This document shows, piece after piece, positions 51,622-60,310 of a stretch of 64,000 nucleotides of DNA. The notes under the pieces are model-generated. The model was given only the letters and a program-made list of their open reading frames with translations. It was not told the origin of the DNA and searched no databases. The translations under genes and the position numbers were made by a program. Every line of letters starts with the position of its first letter. Position 1 is the stretch's first letter. Origin of the DNA: Hymenobacter psoromatis (GTDB taxonomy: Bacteria; Bacteroidota; Bacteroidia; Cytophagales; Hymenobacteraceae); the NCBI GenBank assembly GCA_001596155.1, contig CP014771.1, positions 1,488,001-1,552,000 on the forward strand, written 5' to 3'.

Positions 51622-51687
51622 GTGGCGCGGGCTCTGCGAGCCCGTGCTTAGAACGACTTACGCGCGGCCTCGCAGAGCCCGCGCCAC
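51622..51687. repeat. Short palindrome at the 5' end of the DAHP synthase gene
   Basis: GTGGCGCGGGCTCTGCGAGC and the complement GCTC-rich arm ending GCGGGCTCTGCGAGGC / GCGCCAC, with ~22 bp between. Between divergent genes (50479 minus, 51797 plus), so it could affect both promoters. Confidence 0.75.
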
Positions 51688-51796
51688 TTTATAACCCTAA
51701 AAGTAACCTACGACCGCCGAACGAGGTTTTAGCGGGGGGCGTTACCTTCGTCCTACCCCCTCTCCTCCCCCTCTCACCCGCAGCTTCCTGGCCCCC

Positions 51797-53008
51797 ATGT
51801 CTATTATCCCCACCGCGTCGGCCCCGCCCGTGGCCCCCGTCTCGTTTGAAGATACGCGCATTGCCTTCGAAGCCAAGTCGGATGGTGAGCTGCGCAAGAT
51901 GTACGCCCTGTTCGCGGCCATGAACAATGGCAGCTTGGTGCAGGTGGGCAGCGGCCTGATGCAGTCGGCGCTCAAGCTGGGCTTTCCGGGCACCAAGTTT
52001 CTGATTAAGAACAGCATTTTCAAGCAGTTTTGCGGCGGCGAGACGATTCAGGAATGCCAGCCGGTGATTGCCGAATTGGGCCGCTACCGCATCGGCACCA
52101 TCCTCGACTACTCGGTGGAAGGCACCGGCAATGACCACAGCTTCGACCGCACCCGCGACGAGATTCTGGCCACCATCGCAATGGCCGCGACCACGCCGAA
52201 TATTCCGTTTTCGGTATTCAAAGTGACGGGCCTGCTACCCACGGCGCTGCTCGAAAAAACGCAGGCCGGCACCGCCCTCACCGCGCCCGAGCAAGCGGCG
52301 TTTGAGCGCGGCCAGCAGCGGCTCGATGCCTTGTGCGCCAGCGCCCATCAGCATGGCGTGCGCCTGTTCGTGGATGCCGAGGAGAGCTGGTTTCAGCACA
52401 CCATCGACGAGCTGACCGAAACCATGATGCAGCGCTACAACCAGGAGCGGGCCATCGTGTGGAACACCTACCAGCTCTACCGCCACGACCGGCTCGAAGC
52501 CCTGCAAGCTGCCTACGACCGCGCCACGGCCGGCGGCTACTACCTGGGTGTGAAGCTGGTACGTGGCGCTTACATGGAGAAGGAAGCCCGCGTGGCCAAG
52601 CAGCGCGGCCAGGCTACCCCCATTAATTCCAGCAAGCAGGCCACCGACGACTTATACAACGAATCGCTGCGCTACTGCGTAAACCATATTGACCGCATTA
52701 GCCTGTGCGCCGGCACGCACAACGAAGCCAGCTCCTTGCTGCTGACCCAGTTGATGCAGCAGGCCAACCTGGTGCCCGGCGACGAGCGCGTGTGGTTTGC
52801 CCAGCTCTACGGCATGAGCGATAACCTGAGCTACAACTTGGCCCACGCCGGCTACCGCACCGCCAAGTACGTCCCCTACGGCCCCGTAGAAGCCGTGATG
52901 CCCTACCTGCTGCGCCGCGCCAACGAGAACACCGCCATCGCCGGCCAGAGCAGCCGCGAGTTTTTATTGATTCAGAACGAACTGCGTCGGCGCAAGGGCC
53001 GCAGCTAG
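51797..53008 (+). CDS. putA: Proline dehydrogenase
   Basis: 403 residues, a monofunctional PRODH (no P5C dehydrogenase part). Oxidises proline to pyrroline-5-carboxylate with FAD and feeds electrons to the quinone pool. Motifs: IGTILDYSVEGTGNDHSFDR, IPFSVFKVTGLLPTALLEK, HGVRLFVDAEESWFQHTID, VWNTYQLYRHDRLE, GVKLVRGAYMEKEARV, CAGTHNEASS and YKVPYGPVEAVMPYLLRRANENT-type C-terminus with the RR substrate-binding pair. An imperfect -7 box TACCTTCG lies at about 51743. Confidence 0.93.
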   Translation: MSIIPTASAPPVAPVSFEDTRIAFEAKSDGELRKMYALFAAMNNGSLVQVGSGLMQSALKLGFPGTKFLIKNSIFKQFCGGETIQECQPVIAELGRYRIGTILDYSVEGTGNDHSFDRTRDEILATIAMAATTPNIPFSVFKVTGLLPTALLEKTQAGTALTAPEQAAFERGQQRLDALCASAHQHGVRLFVDAEESWFQHTIDELTETMMQRYNQERAIVWNTYQLYRHDRLEALQAAYDRATAGGYYLGVKLVRGAYMEKEARVAKQRGQATPINSSKQATDDLYNESLRYCVNHIDRISLCAGTHNEASSLLLTQLMQQANLVPGDERVWFAQLYGMSDNLSYNLAHAGYRTAKYVPYGPVEAVMPYLLRRANENTAIAGQSSREFLLIQNELRRRKGRS

Positions 53009-53240
53009 CTCTACCCCCTTGAAAATAGTGGGTGAGGCACCGGCCCGCTTGCAACGTCGGCGCGGTTTTTGGGCTCTTCTGGTGAGTAGTGGTGCGGCCA
53101 GCCACCGTGGTTCAGGCAGTAAGTAGTCTGGGGCCGGACGGGCCGGGTAGCAATCCACCCACGTGCTCACCTTCGTATTATATAACGTTGATTACGCGCC
53201 TGGTGCGGGTTTTCAACGTTGCCTATCCCCTATATTCTCC

Positions 53241-53627
53241 ATGATTAGTCGTCTTCGCCATTACCTTATTCGCTATGCCCGGCAGCAGGCCGGTACGGTC
53301 AGCTACCTCACCCTGGTGCAGGAAACCGAGCTAGGCTTGAATCTGGATATTTCGCACGAGAAATCGCGCCTCAACGAGTTGCTCGCCGAAATCTCGACCG
53401 AAGAATACGCCGCCGGCCGGCCCCTGCTGAGCTGTCTGGTGCGCGTGCCGGGCTCCAAAGGGCAGGGCGATAATTTTTACAAGCTATGTGAGCGACTAGG
53501 CCTGGGCGAGTGGCGCACGCTGAAGCAAGATGAAAGTTTCCTAAAGAATTTATTAAAAGATTGCCGCGAGTTTTGGCAGGAGGAAGATAACTACGCGCAG
53601 TACGGATTAAACCTCGCGGAGCGCTAG
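53241..53627 (+). CDS. Hypothetical soluble protein, 128 aa
   Basis: The ATG at 53241 is preferred; the frame is open further upstream. Sequence: SRLRHYLIRYARQQAGTVSY, TELGLNLDISHEKSRLNELL, LLSCLVRVPGSKGQGDNFYK, CREFWQEEDNYAQYGLNL. Basic N-terminus and helical, with no export signal; in style like small nucleic-acid-associated or restriction-related proteins. Not recognised. It is followed by a strong terminator. Confidence 0.6.
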   Translation: MISRLRHYLIRYARQQAGTVSYLTLVQETELGLNLDISHEKSRLNELLAEISTEEYAAGRPLLSCLVRVPGSKGQGDNFYKLCERLGLGEWRTLKQDESFLKNLLKDCREFWQEEDNYAQYGLNLAER

Positions 53628-53659
53628 CCACCAGCTAACTCGCTCTTAGACTGACTATA

Positions 53660-53688
53660 AGACCCTGGCCGCCGCCAGGGTCTTTTTT
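53660..53688 (+). terminator. Intrinsic terminator
   Basis: AGACCCTGGC / GCCAGGGTCT with a 4-nt loop followed by TTTTTT, 33 bp after the stop of the gene at 53241. Confidence 0.92.
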
Positions 53689-53826
53689 TATGCCCTACCC
53701 CCGGCGGCGAGCTAAGCGCAGGCTTATATTTCCTTGGCTCGTAACCAACATTCGGCTAGCACCGTTAAGATGCGAGAAGCCGAACATCTGGTTCTGGCGA
53801 CCCTTAATCTAATTTCCCCCTTTCCG

Positions 53827-54714
53827 ATGAGCACCAACGATGCAAACAACCCGATGAACTCTGGCACCGGCGCCGGTGCCAATTATGGCACCAGCAACAC
53901 CGGCACTGGCCTCGGCAACAGCGGCAATCTGAGCAGCGAAAGCACTAGCTACGCAGGCACTGACGAGTACAGCAAGACTGCTGCTTTGGACGGCACTACC
54001 CCCACCAACGCGGCTGATACTGGTTCGCGCCCCGGTGATGACTACAGCGCTACTGCCAAGGGTGCCGCAGTAGCCGGCACTGCCGGTGCCGCCGTAGGCC
54101 GTGGCGTTGATGCTGTGCAGAACACCACTGACCGCGCTGCTCACGCTGTGAAGGACGCTTTCACGGGCCAGAACGATAGCTACGACTACCAGGCAGGCAG
54201 CACGACCAGCGGCATTTTCCGCGACCGCGACAGCGCCGAGAAGGCCTACCAGTCGCTACACGAGCGTGGCTACGGCAAAGACGATGTGAACCTGATGATG
54301 TCGGATGACACGCGCAAAAATCAGTTTAACGACCAGTACGATGCGCAACGCACTGAGCTGGGCGACAAGGCTATGGAAGGCGCGGGCGTAGGCTCGGCCA
54401 TTGGTGGCACGGCCGGCGCTATTATTGGAGCCATTGCCGCCATCGGTACTTCGGTAGCGCTGCCGGGCCTCGGTCTTATCATCGCCGGCCCGCTGGCCGC
54501 TGCGCTGGCTGGCGCTGGTGCCGGTGGACTCACGGGTGGCCTGGTAGGCGCGCTGGTAGGCTCGGGTATTCCCGAAGAGCACGCTGCTGAATATGAGCAA
54601 GGCATCAAGAATGGCGGTATCGTGATGGGTGTAAAGCCTCGCAATGCTGAAGATGCCAAGTATTTCGAAGAGCAGTTCAAGACCAATAATGCCGATAAGG
54701 TGTACCGCTATTAA
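53827..54714 (+). CDS. General-stress-type protein with YflT-like domain and Gly/Ala membrane segment
   Basis: 295 residues from the ATG at 53827. A Gly/Asn/Ser/Thr-rich N-terminus (~120 residues, unstructured), then a YflT-like (PF11181-type) segment, TTSGIFRDRDSAEKAYQSLH, YGKDDVNLMMSDDTRKNQF. Next comes a long glycine-rich hydrophobic domain (GVGSAIGGTAGAIIGAIAAI, LIIAGPLAAALAGAGAGGLT) like those in stress-related membrane-associated proteins, and a tail with IPEEHAAEYEQGIKNGGIVM. Probably stress-induced; the role is not defined. Confidence 0.78.
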   Translation: MSTNDANNPMNSGTGAGANYGTSNTGTGLGNSGNLSSESTSYAGTDEYSKTAALDGTTPTNAADTGSRPGDDYSATAKGAAVAGTAGAAVGRGVDAVQNTTDRAAHAVKDAFTGQNDSYDYQAGSTTSGIFRDRDSAEKAYQSLHERGYGKDDVNLMMSDDTRKNQFNDQYDAQRTELGDKAMEGAGVGSAIGGTAGAIIGAIAAIGTSVALPGLGLIIAGPLAAALAGAGAGGLTGGLVGALVGSGIPEEHAAEYEQGIKNGGIVMGVKPRNAEDAKYFEEQFKTNNADKVYRY

Positions 54715-54734
54715 TAGCTGCCTTTAGGTTTTGG

Positions 54735-54767
54735 AAAAGCCTCTCCCAGCCGGGAGAGGCTTTTTTT
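54735..54767 (+). terminator. Intrinsic terminator
   Basis: AAAAGCCTCTCCC / GGGAGAGGCTTTTTTT with a 4-nt loop, 20 bp past the stop of the stress-protein gene. Confidence 0.93.
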
Positions 54768-55319
54768 GTGCGCGAAGCAGGTGATATAATCTTGATAATC
54801 AAAAAGACAAAGACCAAGCGAGCAGGTTCACACCTCTATATCCTGTGCATCGACGCTGAAACTGCCGAAATTAGCCTGTTTACTGCAACGCTGCCGGGGT
54901 TTTGGTGTCAATGAGCAAGTCGGCGCGTAGCGCGGCGCACTTAAATTACTGGCCTACCCCGTCTTTCGCATCCCACCCAGCTTACTCGCCCTGGCTAACT
55001 CATCTGCTTGCGCTAATGAATTATTAATGAAGTAATTATTGAGTAACTGCTGTTACGCCCTACCTTATTCGAGATGGCAACGGGCAGTAGCGCGAACTTT
55101 GTAGTTCGCGTTCCCACGCCGTTCTACTGGCTTTAACGGCGCGGGGACGCGAACTACAAAGTTCGCGCTACTGCCCCTTGCGTAACAGCAGTGAGTAATT
55201 TTATCTGGTCGTTGCGAAGCAACTATTTCGAGCCCGAGCGGTTTTAGTGCTCGATTCGGAAGGGAAGGCAGGATATTTTACGTTGAACGAGTGACCTGGG
55301 CGCGGCCTGGGGACAACCT
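54768..55319. other. Long gene-free gap before the RND operon
   Basis: About 550 bp with no credible frame. It holds the GTAGCGCGAACTT palindrome (55082-55176), AT-rich stretches (TAATGAATTATTAATGAAG near 55015) and the word CTACCCCG. The efflux promoter must lie here; I see no clear TAnnTTTG near the ATG at 55320. Confidence 0.6.
55082..55176. repeat. Palindromic repeat, GTAGCGCGAACTTTGTAGTTCGCG family
   Basis: Arms GGCAGTAGCGCGAACTTTGT and complement. Differs from the copy at 46848 by a few bases near the loop and has an extra GGCA/TGCC outer pair. Confidence 0.9.
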
Positions 55320-58300
55320 ATGTGGATAGTAAGACTGGCGCTGGCGCGGCCCTACACCTTCGTGGTGATGGCGCTGCTGATTCTCATTGGCGGAGTGCTG
55401 ACGATTCAGCGCATGGCAGTGGATATTTTCCCCGATATCCCGATTCCGGTGGTGGGCATTGTGTGGACGTATTCGGGCATCGCGCCTGAGGAGATGAACC
55501 AGCGCGTGGTGGTGCCCGTGGAGCGCGCCATTACCACGACCGTGAGCAACGTGGAACACTTGGAAAGCCAGAGCCTGAAGGGCATCGGGCTGATAAAGGT
55601 GTTTTTGCAGCCCGGCACCAACCCCGATGGGGGGGTAGCGCAGCTCACGGCCATTTGCCAGACGCTGTTGCGGGTGCTGCCGCCGGGCATTACACCACCG
55701 CTCATTATCCGCTACTCGGCTTCTAACGTGCCGATTGCGCAGACCTCGCTCAGCTCCGAAACTCTGGGCGAATCGGACCTCTATGACGCGGCCAATGCCT
55801 TCATCCGGCCGGGGCTGGCGGTGGTGCAGGGCGCCTCGGTGCTGCTACCCAACGGCGGCAAGCCCAAGCAGATAATGGTGGACCTCGACCCGCAGAAGCT
55901 GGCCGGCAAGGGCTTGAGCGCCGACGACGTGGTGAACACCCTCACGAGCCAGAATATCATTATTCCGGCCGGCTCGGCCAAGATTGGTAACCGCGAATAC
56001 GACGTGAAACTTAACTCCAGCCCGGAGGCGGTGGCTACGCTCAACGACCTGCCTATCAAGACGGTAAATGGCGTGACGACCTACATCCGCGACGTGGCGT
56101 TTGTGCACGAGGGCTCGGCGGTCCAGCAGAATATCGTGCGCCAGAATGGACGGCGCACGGCCATTATTCCCATTCTGAAAAGCGGCGCGGCCTCGACGCT
56201 GGACGTTATTGACAAGATTAAGAAAGCGCTACCGAATATCCAGGCCAATGCCCCGGCCGGCCTGAATATCAAGCTGTTGTTTGACCAGTCGTTTTTCGTG
56301 CGGGCCTCCATTAAGGGCGTAATTGTGGAGGCTAGCATTGCGGCGGCGCTCACGGCGCTCATGATTTTGCTGTTTCTGGGCTCGTGGCGCTCCACGCTCA
56401 TTATCGCCATCAGCATTCCGCTCTCGATTCTGGTCAGCATTATTGTGATGAATATTCTGGGCCAGACCCTGAATATTATGACGTTGGGTGGCCTCTCGCT
56501 GGCGGTGGGCATTCTGGTGGATGACGCGACGGTGGAAATCGAGAATATTCACCGCAACATGGGCCAGAAAAAGCTGCTCAAGCGCAGCATTCTGGATGGA
56601 GCGCAGCAGATTGCTACCCCCGCGCTGGTGGCTACGCTGTCCATTTGCATTGTGTTCGTGCCGGTGTTCTTTTTAGGGGGGGTAGCGTCGGCCATTTTCG
56701 CGCCGCTGGCTACGGCCGTGATTTTTGCCATGCTGGCCTCGTACATTCTGAGCCGGACGCTGGTGCCCACGATGGTGATGTACCTGCTGCGCAACGAGTT
56801 GCCCATTTACCACGCGCAGGAAGAGGAGCAAGTGCCGAGTGCGCACTTCCGCAACGGCCGCGAGGTGACGCAGGGTGAGCGCGACCTGGCCCGCCTGCAC
56901 CGCGAGCAGTTTGAGCGCGAGCATCCCAGCGGCACGGCCGAGGAAGAGGCCGAGCGGGGCATTACCGACGAGGAGCGCCAAGCCGGCAAAGCCATTACTA
57001 AGACGTGGGTGTGGCGCCTGCACACGGGTTTTGAGCATCATTTTGAGAAATTCCGGCACGGCTACAAGGGCGCGCTCGACTGGGCGCTCGGCAACCGCGG
57101 GTTGGTGGTGACGGCCTTCGTGGTGCTGTTCGTGGGTTCGCTGGGGCTGTTTCCGCTGATTGGCCAAAACTTCTTTCCGACCGTGGATGCCGGGCAGCTG
57201 CGCCTGCACGTGCGGGTGCCCACCGGCACGCGGATAGAGGAAACGGAGCTACGCTTCCGGCAGGTAGAGGGCGTGATTCGGCAGGTGATTCCGGCCAAGG
57301 AGCTGGATTTGGTGCTGGCTAACATTGGCCTGCCGGTAGTATCTATCAACCTGCTGCTGAGCGACAACCCGACCATTGGGGCCGGCGATGGCGAGATATT
57401 GGTGAGCATGAAGGAAAAGCACGGCCCCACGGCCGGCTACATCCAGGAAATCCGCCGCAAGATTCACCAGCAGTATCCCGACCTGATTGTCTTTTTTCAG
57501 CCGGCCGATATCGTGAACCAGACGCTGAACTTTGGCCTGCCCGCGCCCATCGACATTCAGGTGACGGGCCGCAATACCAAGGCCAACCAGGAAATCGCGG
57601 CGCAGCTGAAGAAGCGGATAAACAACGTGCCGGGGGTAGTGGATGCCTTTATATACCAGGCTTTTGACCAGCCGCAGCTGCGCCTGGACATTGACCGGGT
57701 GCGCGCCCAGCAGGCCGGCCTGGCCCAGCGCGACATTGCCAACAACCTACTCGTGAACCTGAGCAGCAGCACCCAAACCAACCCCAACCAGTGGCTGAAT
57801 CCGCAAAATGGCGTGAGCTACACCGTGGCCGTGCAGACGCCGCCCAGCAAGCTCGCTAACCTGAATGAGGTCGGCAACATCACGGTGACGGGCCCCGACC
57901 AGCCTACCCCCCAGCTGCTGACCAGCTTCGCCCAGATACGCCGCACCCAGACCTCGGCCGTGGCCTCGGACTACAACATTCAGCGCACCGTGGACCTCTA
58001 CGCCAGCGTGAGCGGCCGCGACCTGGGCGGCGTGAGCAAGGATATTCGCCGCATTATTGCCGACGCCGAGAAGCACCTGCCCAAGGGCACGACCATCGTG
58101 ATGCGCGGGCAAGTGGAGTCGATGCGCACGTCGTTTATCGGCCTTGGGCTTGGTCTGGCGGGCGCTATCGTGCTGGTTTACTTGCTGATGGCGGTGAATT
58201 TTCAGAGCTGGCTCGACCCGCTCATCATCATCACGGCTTTGCCGGGCGCGCTAGCGGGCATTTTGTGGATGCTGTTTGTGACCCAGACCACGCTGAGCGT

Positions 58301-58682
58301 GCCGGCCTTGATGGGTGCCATTATGTGCATCGGGGTAGCCACGGCCAACTCCATTCTGCTGGTGACGTTTGCTAATGAGCGGCGCGAGGAAGAGCCCGAC
58401 CTAAGCCCCCGCGACGCGGCCCTGGACGCCGGCTTCACCCGCCTGCGGCCAGTGCTGATGACGGCCCTGGCCATGATTATCGGTCTGCTACCCATGTCGC
58501 TGGGCCTGGGGGAGGGCGGCGAGCAGAATGCTCCGCTGGGCCGCGCCGTAATCGGCGGGCTGATGCTGGCAACCGTTACCACGCTGTTTTTCGTGCCGAT
58601 TATGTTTTCTTACCTGAAAAAGAAGGAAGAGCAGCCGGCCGAGGCTGAAGCTCAGCCTGAACCGCAGGCGCAAGCCGCTTAA
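55320..58682 (+). CDS. RND efflux transporter permease
   Basis: 1120 residues. AcrB-like plan: N-terminal helix (PYTFVVMALLILIGGVLTI), porter domain, helices 2-6 with the proton-relay Asp pair in VGILVDDATVEIENIHRNM, then the second repeat with LGLAGAIVLVYLLMAVNFQS and VATANSILLVTFANERREEE. Between the halves lies a charged insert of ~80 residues (YHAQEEEQVPSAHFRNGREV... GTAEEEAERGITDEERQAGK) on the cytoplasmic side, larger than the usual linker. The C-terminus is acidic and Gln/Ala-rich. It exports small molecules from periplasm to outside with the adaptor and outer-membrane factor downstream. Confidence 0.94.
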   Translation: MWIVRLALARPYTFVVMALLILIGGVLTIQRMAVDIFPDIPIPVVGIVWTYSGIAPEEMNQRVVVPVERAITTTVSNVEHLESQSLKGIGLIKVFLQPGTNPDGGVAQLTAICQTLLRVLPPGITPPLIIRYSASNVPIAQTSLSSETLGESDLYDAANAFIRPGLAVVQGASVLLPNGGKPKQIMVDLDPQKLAGKGLSADDVVNTLTSQNIIIPAGSAKIGNREYDVKLNSSPEAVATLNDLPIKTVNGVTTYIRDVAFVHEGSAVQQNIVRQNGRRTAIIPILKSGAASTLDVIDKIKKALPNIQANAPAGLNIKLLFDQSFFVRASIKGVIVEASIAAALTALMILLFLGSWRSTLIIAISIPLSILVSIIVMNILGQTLNIMTLGGLSLAVGILVDDATVEIENIHRNMGQKKLLKRSILDGAQQIATPALVATLSICIVFVPVFFLGGVASAIFAPLATAVIFAMLASYILSRTLVPTMVMYLLRNELPIYHAQEEEQVPSAHFRNGREVTQGERDLARLHREQFEREHPSGTAEEEAERGITDEERQAGKAITKTWVWRLHTGFEHHFEKFRHGYKGALDWALGNRGLVVTAFVVLFVGSLGLFPLIGQNFFPTVDAGQLRLHVRVPTGTRIEETELRFRQVEGVIRQVIPAKELDLVLANIGLPVVSINLLLSDNPTIGAGDGEILVSMKEKHGPTAGYIQEIRRKIHQQYPDLIVFFQPADIVNQTLNFGLPAPIDIQVTGRNTKANQEIAAQLKKRINNVPGVVDAFIYQAFDQPQLRLDIDRVRAQQAGLAQRDIANNLLVNLSSSTQTNPNQWLNPQNGVSYTVAVQTPPSKLANLNEVGNITVTGPDQPTPQLLTSFAQIRRTQTSAVASDYNIQRTVDLYASVSGRDLGGVSKDIRRIIADAEKHLPKGTTIVMRGQVESMRTSFIGLGLGLAGAIVLVYLLMAVNFQSWLDPLIIITALPGALAGILWMLFVTQTTLSVPALMGAIMCIGVATANSILLVTFANERREEEPDLSPRDAALDAGFTRLRPVLMTALAMIIGLLPMSLGLGEGGEQNAPLGRAVIGGLMLATVTTLFFVPIMFSYLKKKEEQPAEAEAQPEPQAQAA

Positions 58683-58710
58683 TTAGTTACTAATAAGGAA
58701 GTTATTATTC

Positions 58711-58834
58711 CGTCAGTCCGTCAGCCCGTCATTCCGAGCTTGCCGAGGAATCTCGCTCGCCTCGTGGAACGAAGCCCCAACGGCCCGAGCGAGATTCCTC
58801 GGCAAGCTCGGAATGACGGGCTGACGGACTGACG
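58711..58834. repeat. Long palindrome inside the efflux operon
   Basis: Arms CGTCAGTCCGTCAGCCCGTC (itself a GTCAGTCC/GTCAGCCC repeat) followed by ATTCCGAGCTTGCCGAGGAA, and the complement. The GTCATTCCGAGCTTGCC family with extra CGTCAG outer units; a further GGACTGACGGGC follows at ~58850. Confidence 0.9.
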
Positions 58835-58898
58835 TTCTAACGAGCTTATGGACTGACGGGCAGCCCTTTGCCACTTCCCAAACTGCTTTACTTTTTAC

Positions 58899-60107
58899 AT
58901 GTCAACTGACTCAACTGCACCTACTTCCTCTGGCAAGGGCCGCTTCTGGCTGGTTATGCTGGTTTTGCTGATTGTCTTCGGAATTCTGTTTCTGGTAGGC
59001 TTCCTACCCCGCCTCAAGCACAACAAGGCCCGCGATGAAGAATCGCAGACCCAGGCCAGCGCCAAGCCCGTGGTGACGGTGCAGCGTGCCAAGCTGGCCC
59101 CCGACACCACCACCATAACCCTGCCCGCTGACCTGCGCTCGAACCACGAAACGTTCGCCTTTGCCCGCGTCAATGGCTTCGTGCAGAGCTGGACCAGCGA
59201 CATCGGCCAAAAGGTGCGCAAGGGCCAGGTGCTGGCCACCATCGCTACCCCCGAGCTGGACCAGCAGATTGCCCAGGCCCAGGCCAACCTGGCGCTGGCC
59301 CGCACCTCGTTTGGCCGCCTCACCAGCGTGACACTGCCGGGCGCCGTGTCGCAGCAGGAAGTGGATGCCGGCCGGGCGCAGTTTGCCGCCCAAGGTGCCG
59401 CGGTGAAGCAGCTGCAAGCCCAACGCGCTTTCCGGCAAGTAGTTGCCCCCTTCAATGGAGTTGTAACGCAGCGTAATGTGGACGTGGGCACGCTCGTAAC
59501 GGGCGGCAACGCCACGGGCACGCAGCTCTTCAAAATCGAGCAAACCGACACGCTGCGCGCCTTTGTGGACGTGCCCCAAAACTTCGTGCCCGGCATCCGG
59601 CGCGGGCTGCGGGCCGACGTGCTGGTGCCCGAATTTCCGAACCAGCCCTTCGAAGGCCGGGTGGCCCGCGACGCCGAAGCCCTCGACGCCCAGACGCGTA
59701 CACTGCGCACCGAAGTAGTGCTGCCCAACCGCGGCACAAAGCGCCTGTTGCGCCCCGGCGTGTACGGTCAGGTGCGCTTCCGCCTGCCGCAAAGCGCGCC
59801 GAGCGTGCTCATCTCGGCCAATGCGCTGGTGCCGGGCATCGACCCCAAAGTAGCCGAGGTGCGCGACGGTAAAATTCATTTCCTACCCCTGACTTTGGGC
59901 CGCGACTTCGGCTCGACCATCGAAGTAACCAAGGGCCTGAAGGGCGGCGAGAAGGTAGTTATAAATCCTGCCGAAAACCTGACCGAAGGCCTGGCCGTGG
60001 ATACCAAAGCCGCTCCTAAACCGGCCAAGCCGGCCGGCCCGCCGCCTGCTAAGCCCCGCGCCAACGACCCTGATGCGCCGCGCGTGTCGTCGCCGGTGGC
60101 GAAGTAA
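58899..60107 (+). CDS. RND efflux periplasmic adaptor (membrane fusion protein)
   Basis: 402 residues. N-terminal anchor helix (WLVMLVLLIVFGILFLVGFL), lipoyl/barrel-sandwich halves (VQSWTSDIGQKVRKGQVLAT...VVAPFNGVVTQRNVDVGTLV), a short alpha hairpin (LDQQIAQAQANLALARTSFG) and beta-barrel domains with VDVPQNFVPGIRRGLRADV. The C-terminal tail is Lys/Pro-rich. Anchored by a helix rather than a lipid. It links the permease and the outer-membrane factor. Follows the permease by 216 bp holding a palindrome. Confidence 0.93.
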   Translation: MSTDSTAPTSSGKGRFWLVMLVLLIVFGILFLVGFLPRLKHNKARDEESQTQASAKPVVTVQRAKLAPDTTTITLPADLRSNHETFAFARVNGFVQSWTSDIGQKVRKGQVLATIATPELDQQIAQAQANLALARTSFGRLTSVTLPGAVSQQEVDAGRAQFAAQGAAVKQLQAQRAFRQVVAPFNGVVTQRNVDVGTLVTGGNATGTQLFKIEQTDTLRAFVDVPQNFVPGIRRGLRADVLVPEFPNQPFEGRVARDAEALDAQTRTLRTEVVLPNRGTKRLLRPGVYGQVRFRLPQSAPSVLISANALVPGIDPKVAEVRDGKIHFLPLTLGRDFGSTIEVTKGLKGGEKVVINPAENLTEGLAVDTKAAPKPAKPAGPPPAKPRANDPDAPRVSSPVAK

Positions 60108-60121
60108 TGTAGTATGCGTGT

Positions 60122-60284
60122 GGGTCGCCCTCCGCGGGTTACCTCACCCCCTAGCCCCCTCTCCCGCGGAGAGGGGGGACTAGTTCTAGTTTTAGCTTAA
60201 TAGTCTAAAAACTATGCTAAAGCTAGTTCCCCCTATCCGCAGGAGAGGGGGCTAGGGGGTGAGGTGAACGTGGAGGACGACCGC
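60122..60284. repeat. Large imperfect palindrome between adaptor and OMF genes
   Basis: Outer arms GGGTCGCCCTCCGCGGGTTA and ...ACGTGGAGGACGACC pair imperfectly; inner arms CCTCACCCCCTAGCCCCCTC and complement pair almost perfectly; the centre (CTAGTTTTAGC...GCTAAAGCTAG) is AT-rich and also self-complementary. Different family from the others. Confidence 0.85.
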
Positions 60285-60310
60285 CGCTCCATCCTCGATT
60301 CCAGCAATTA

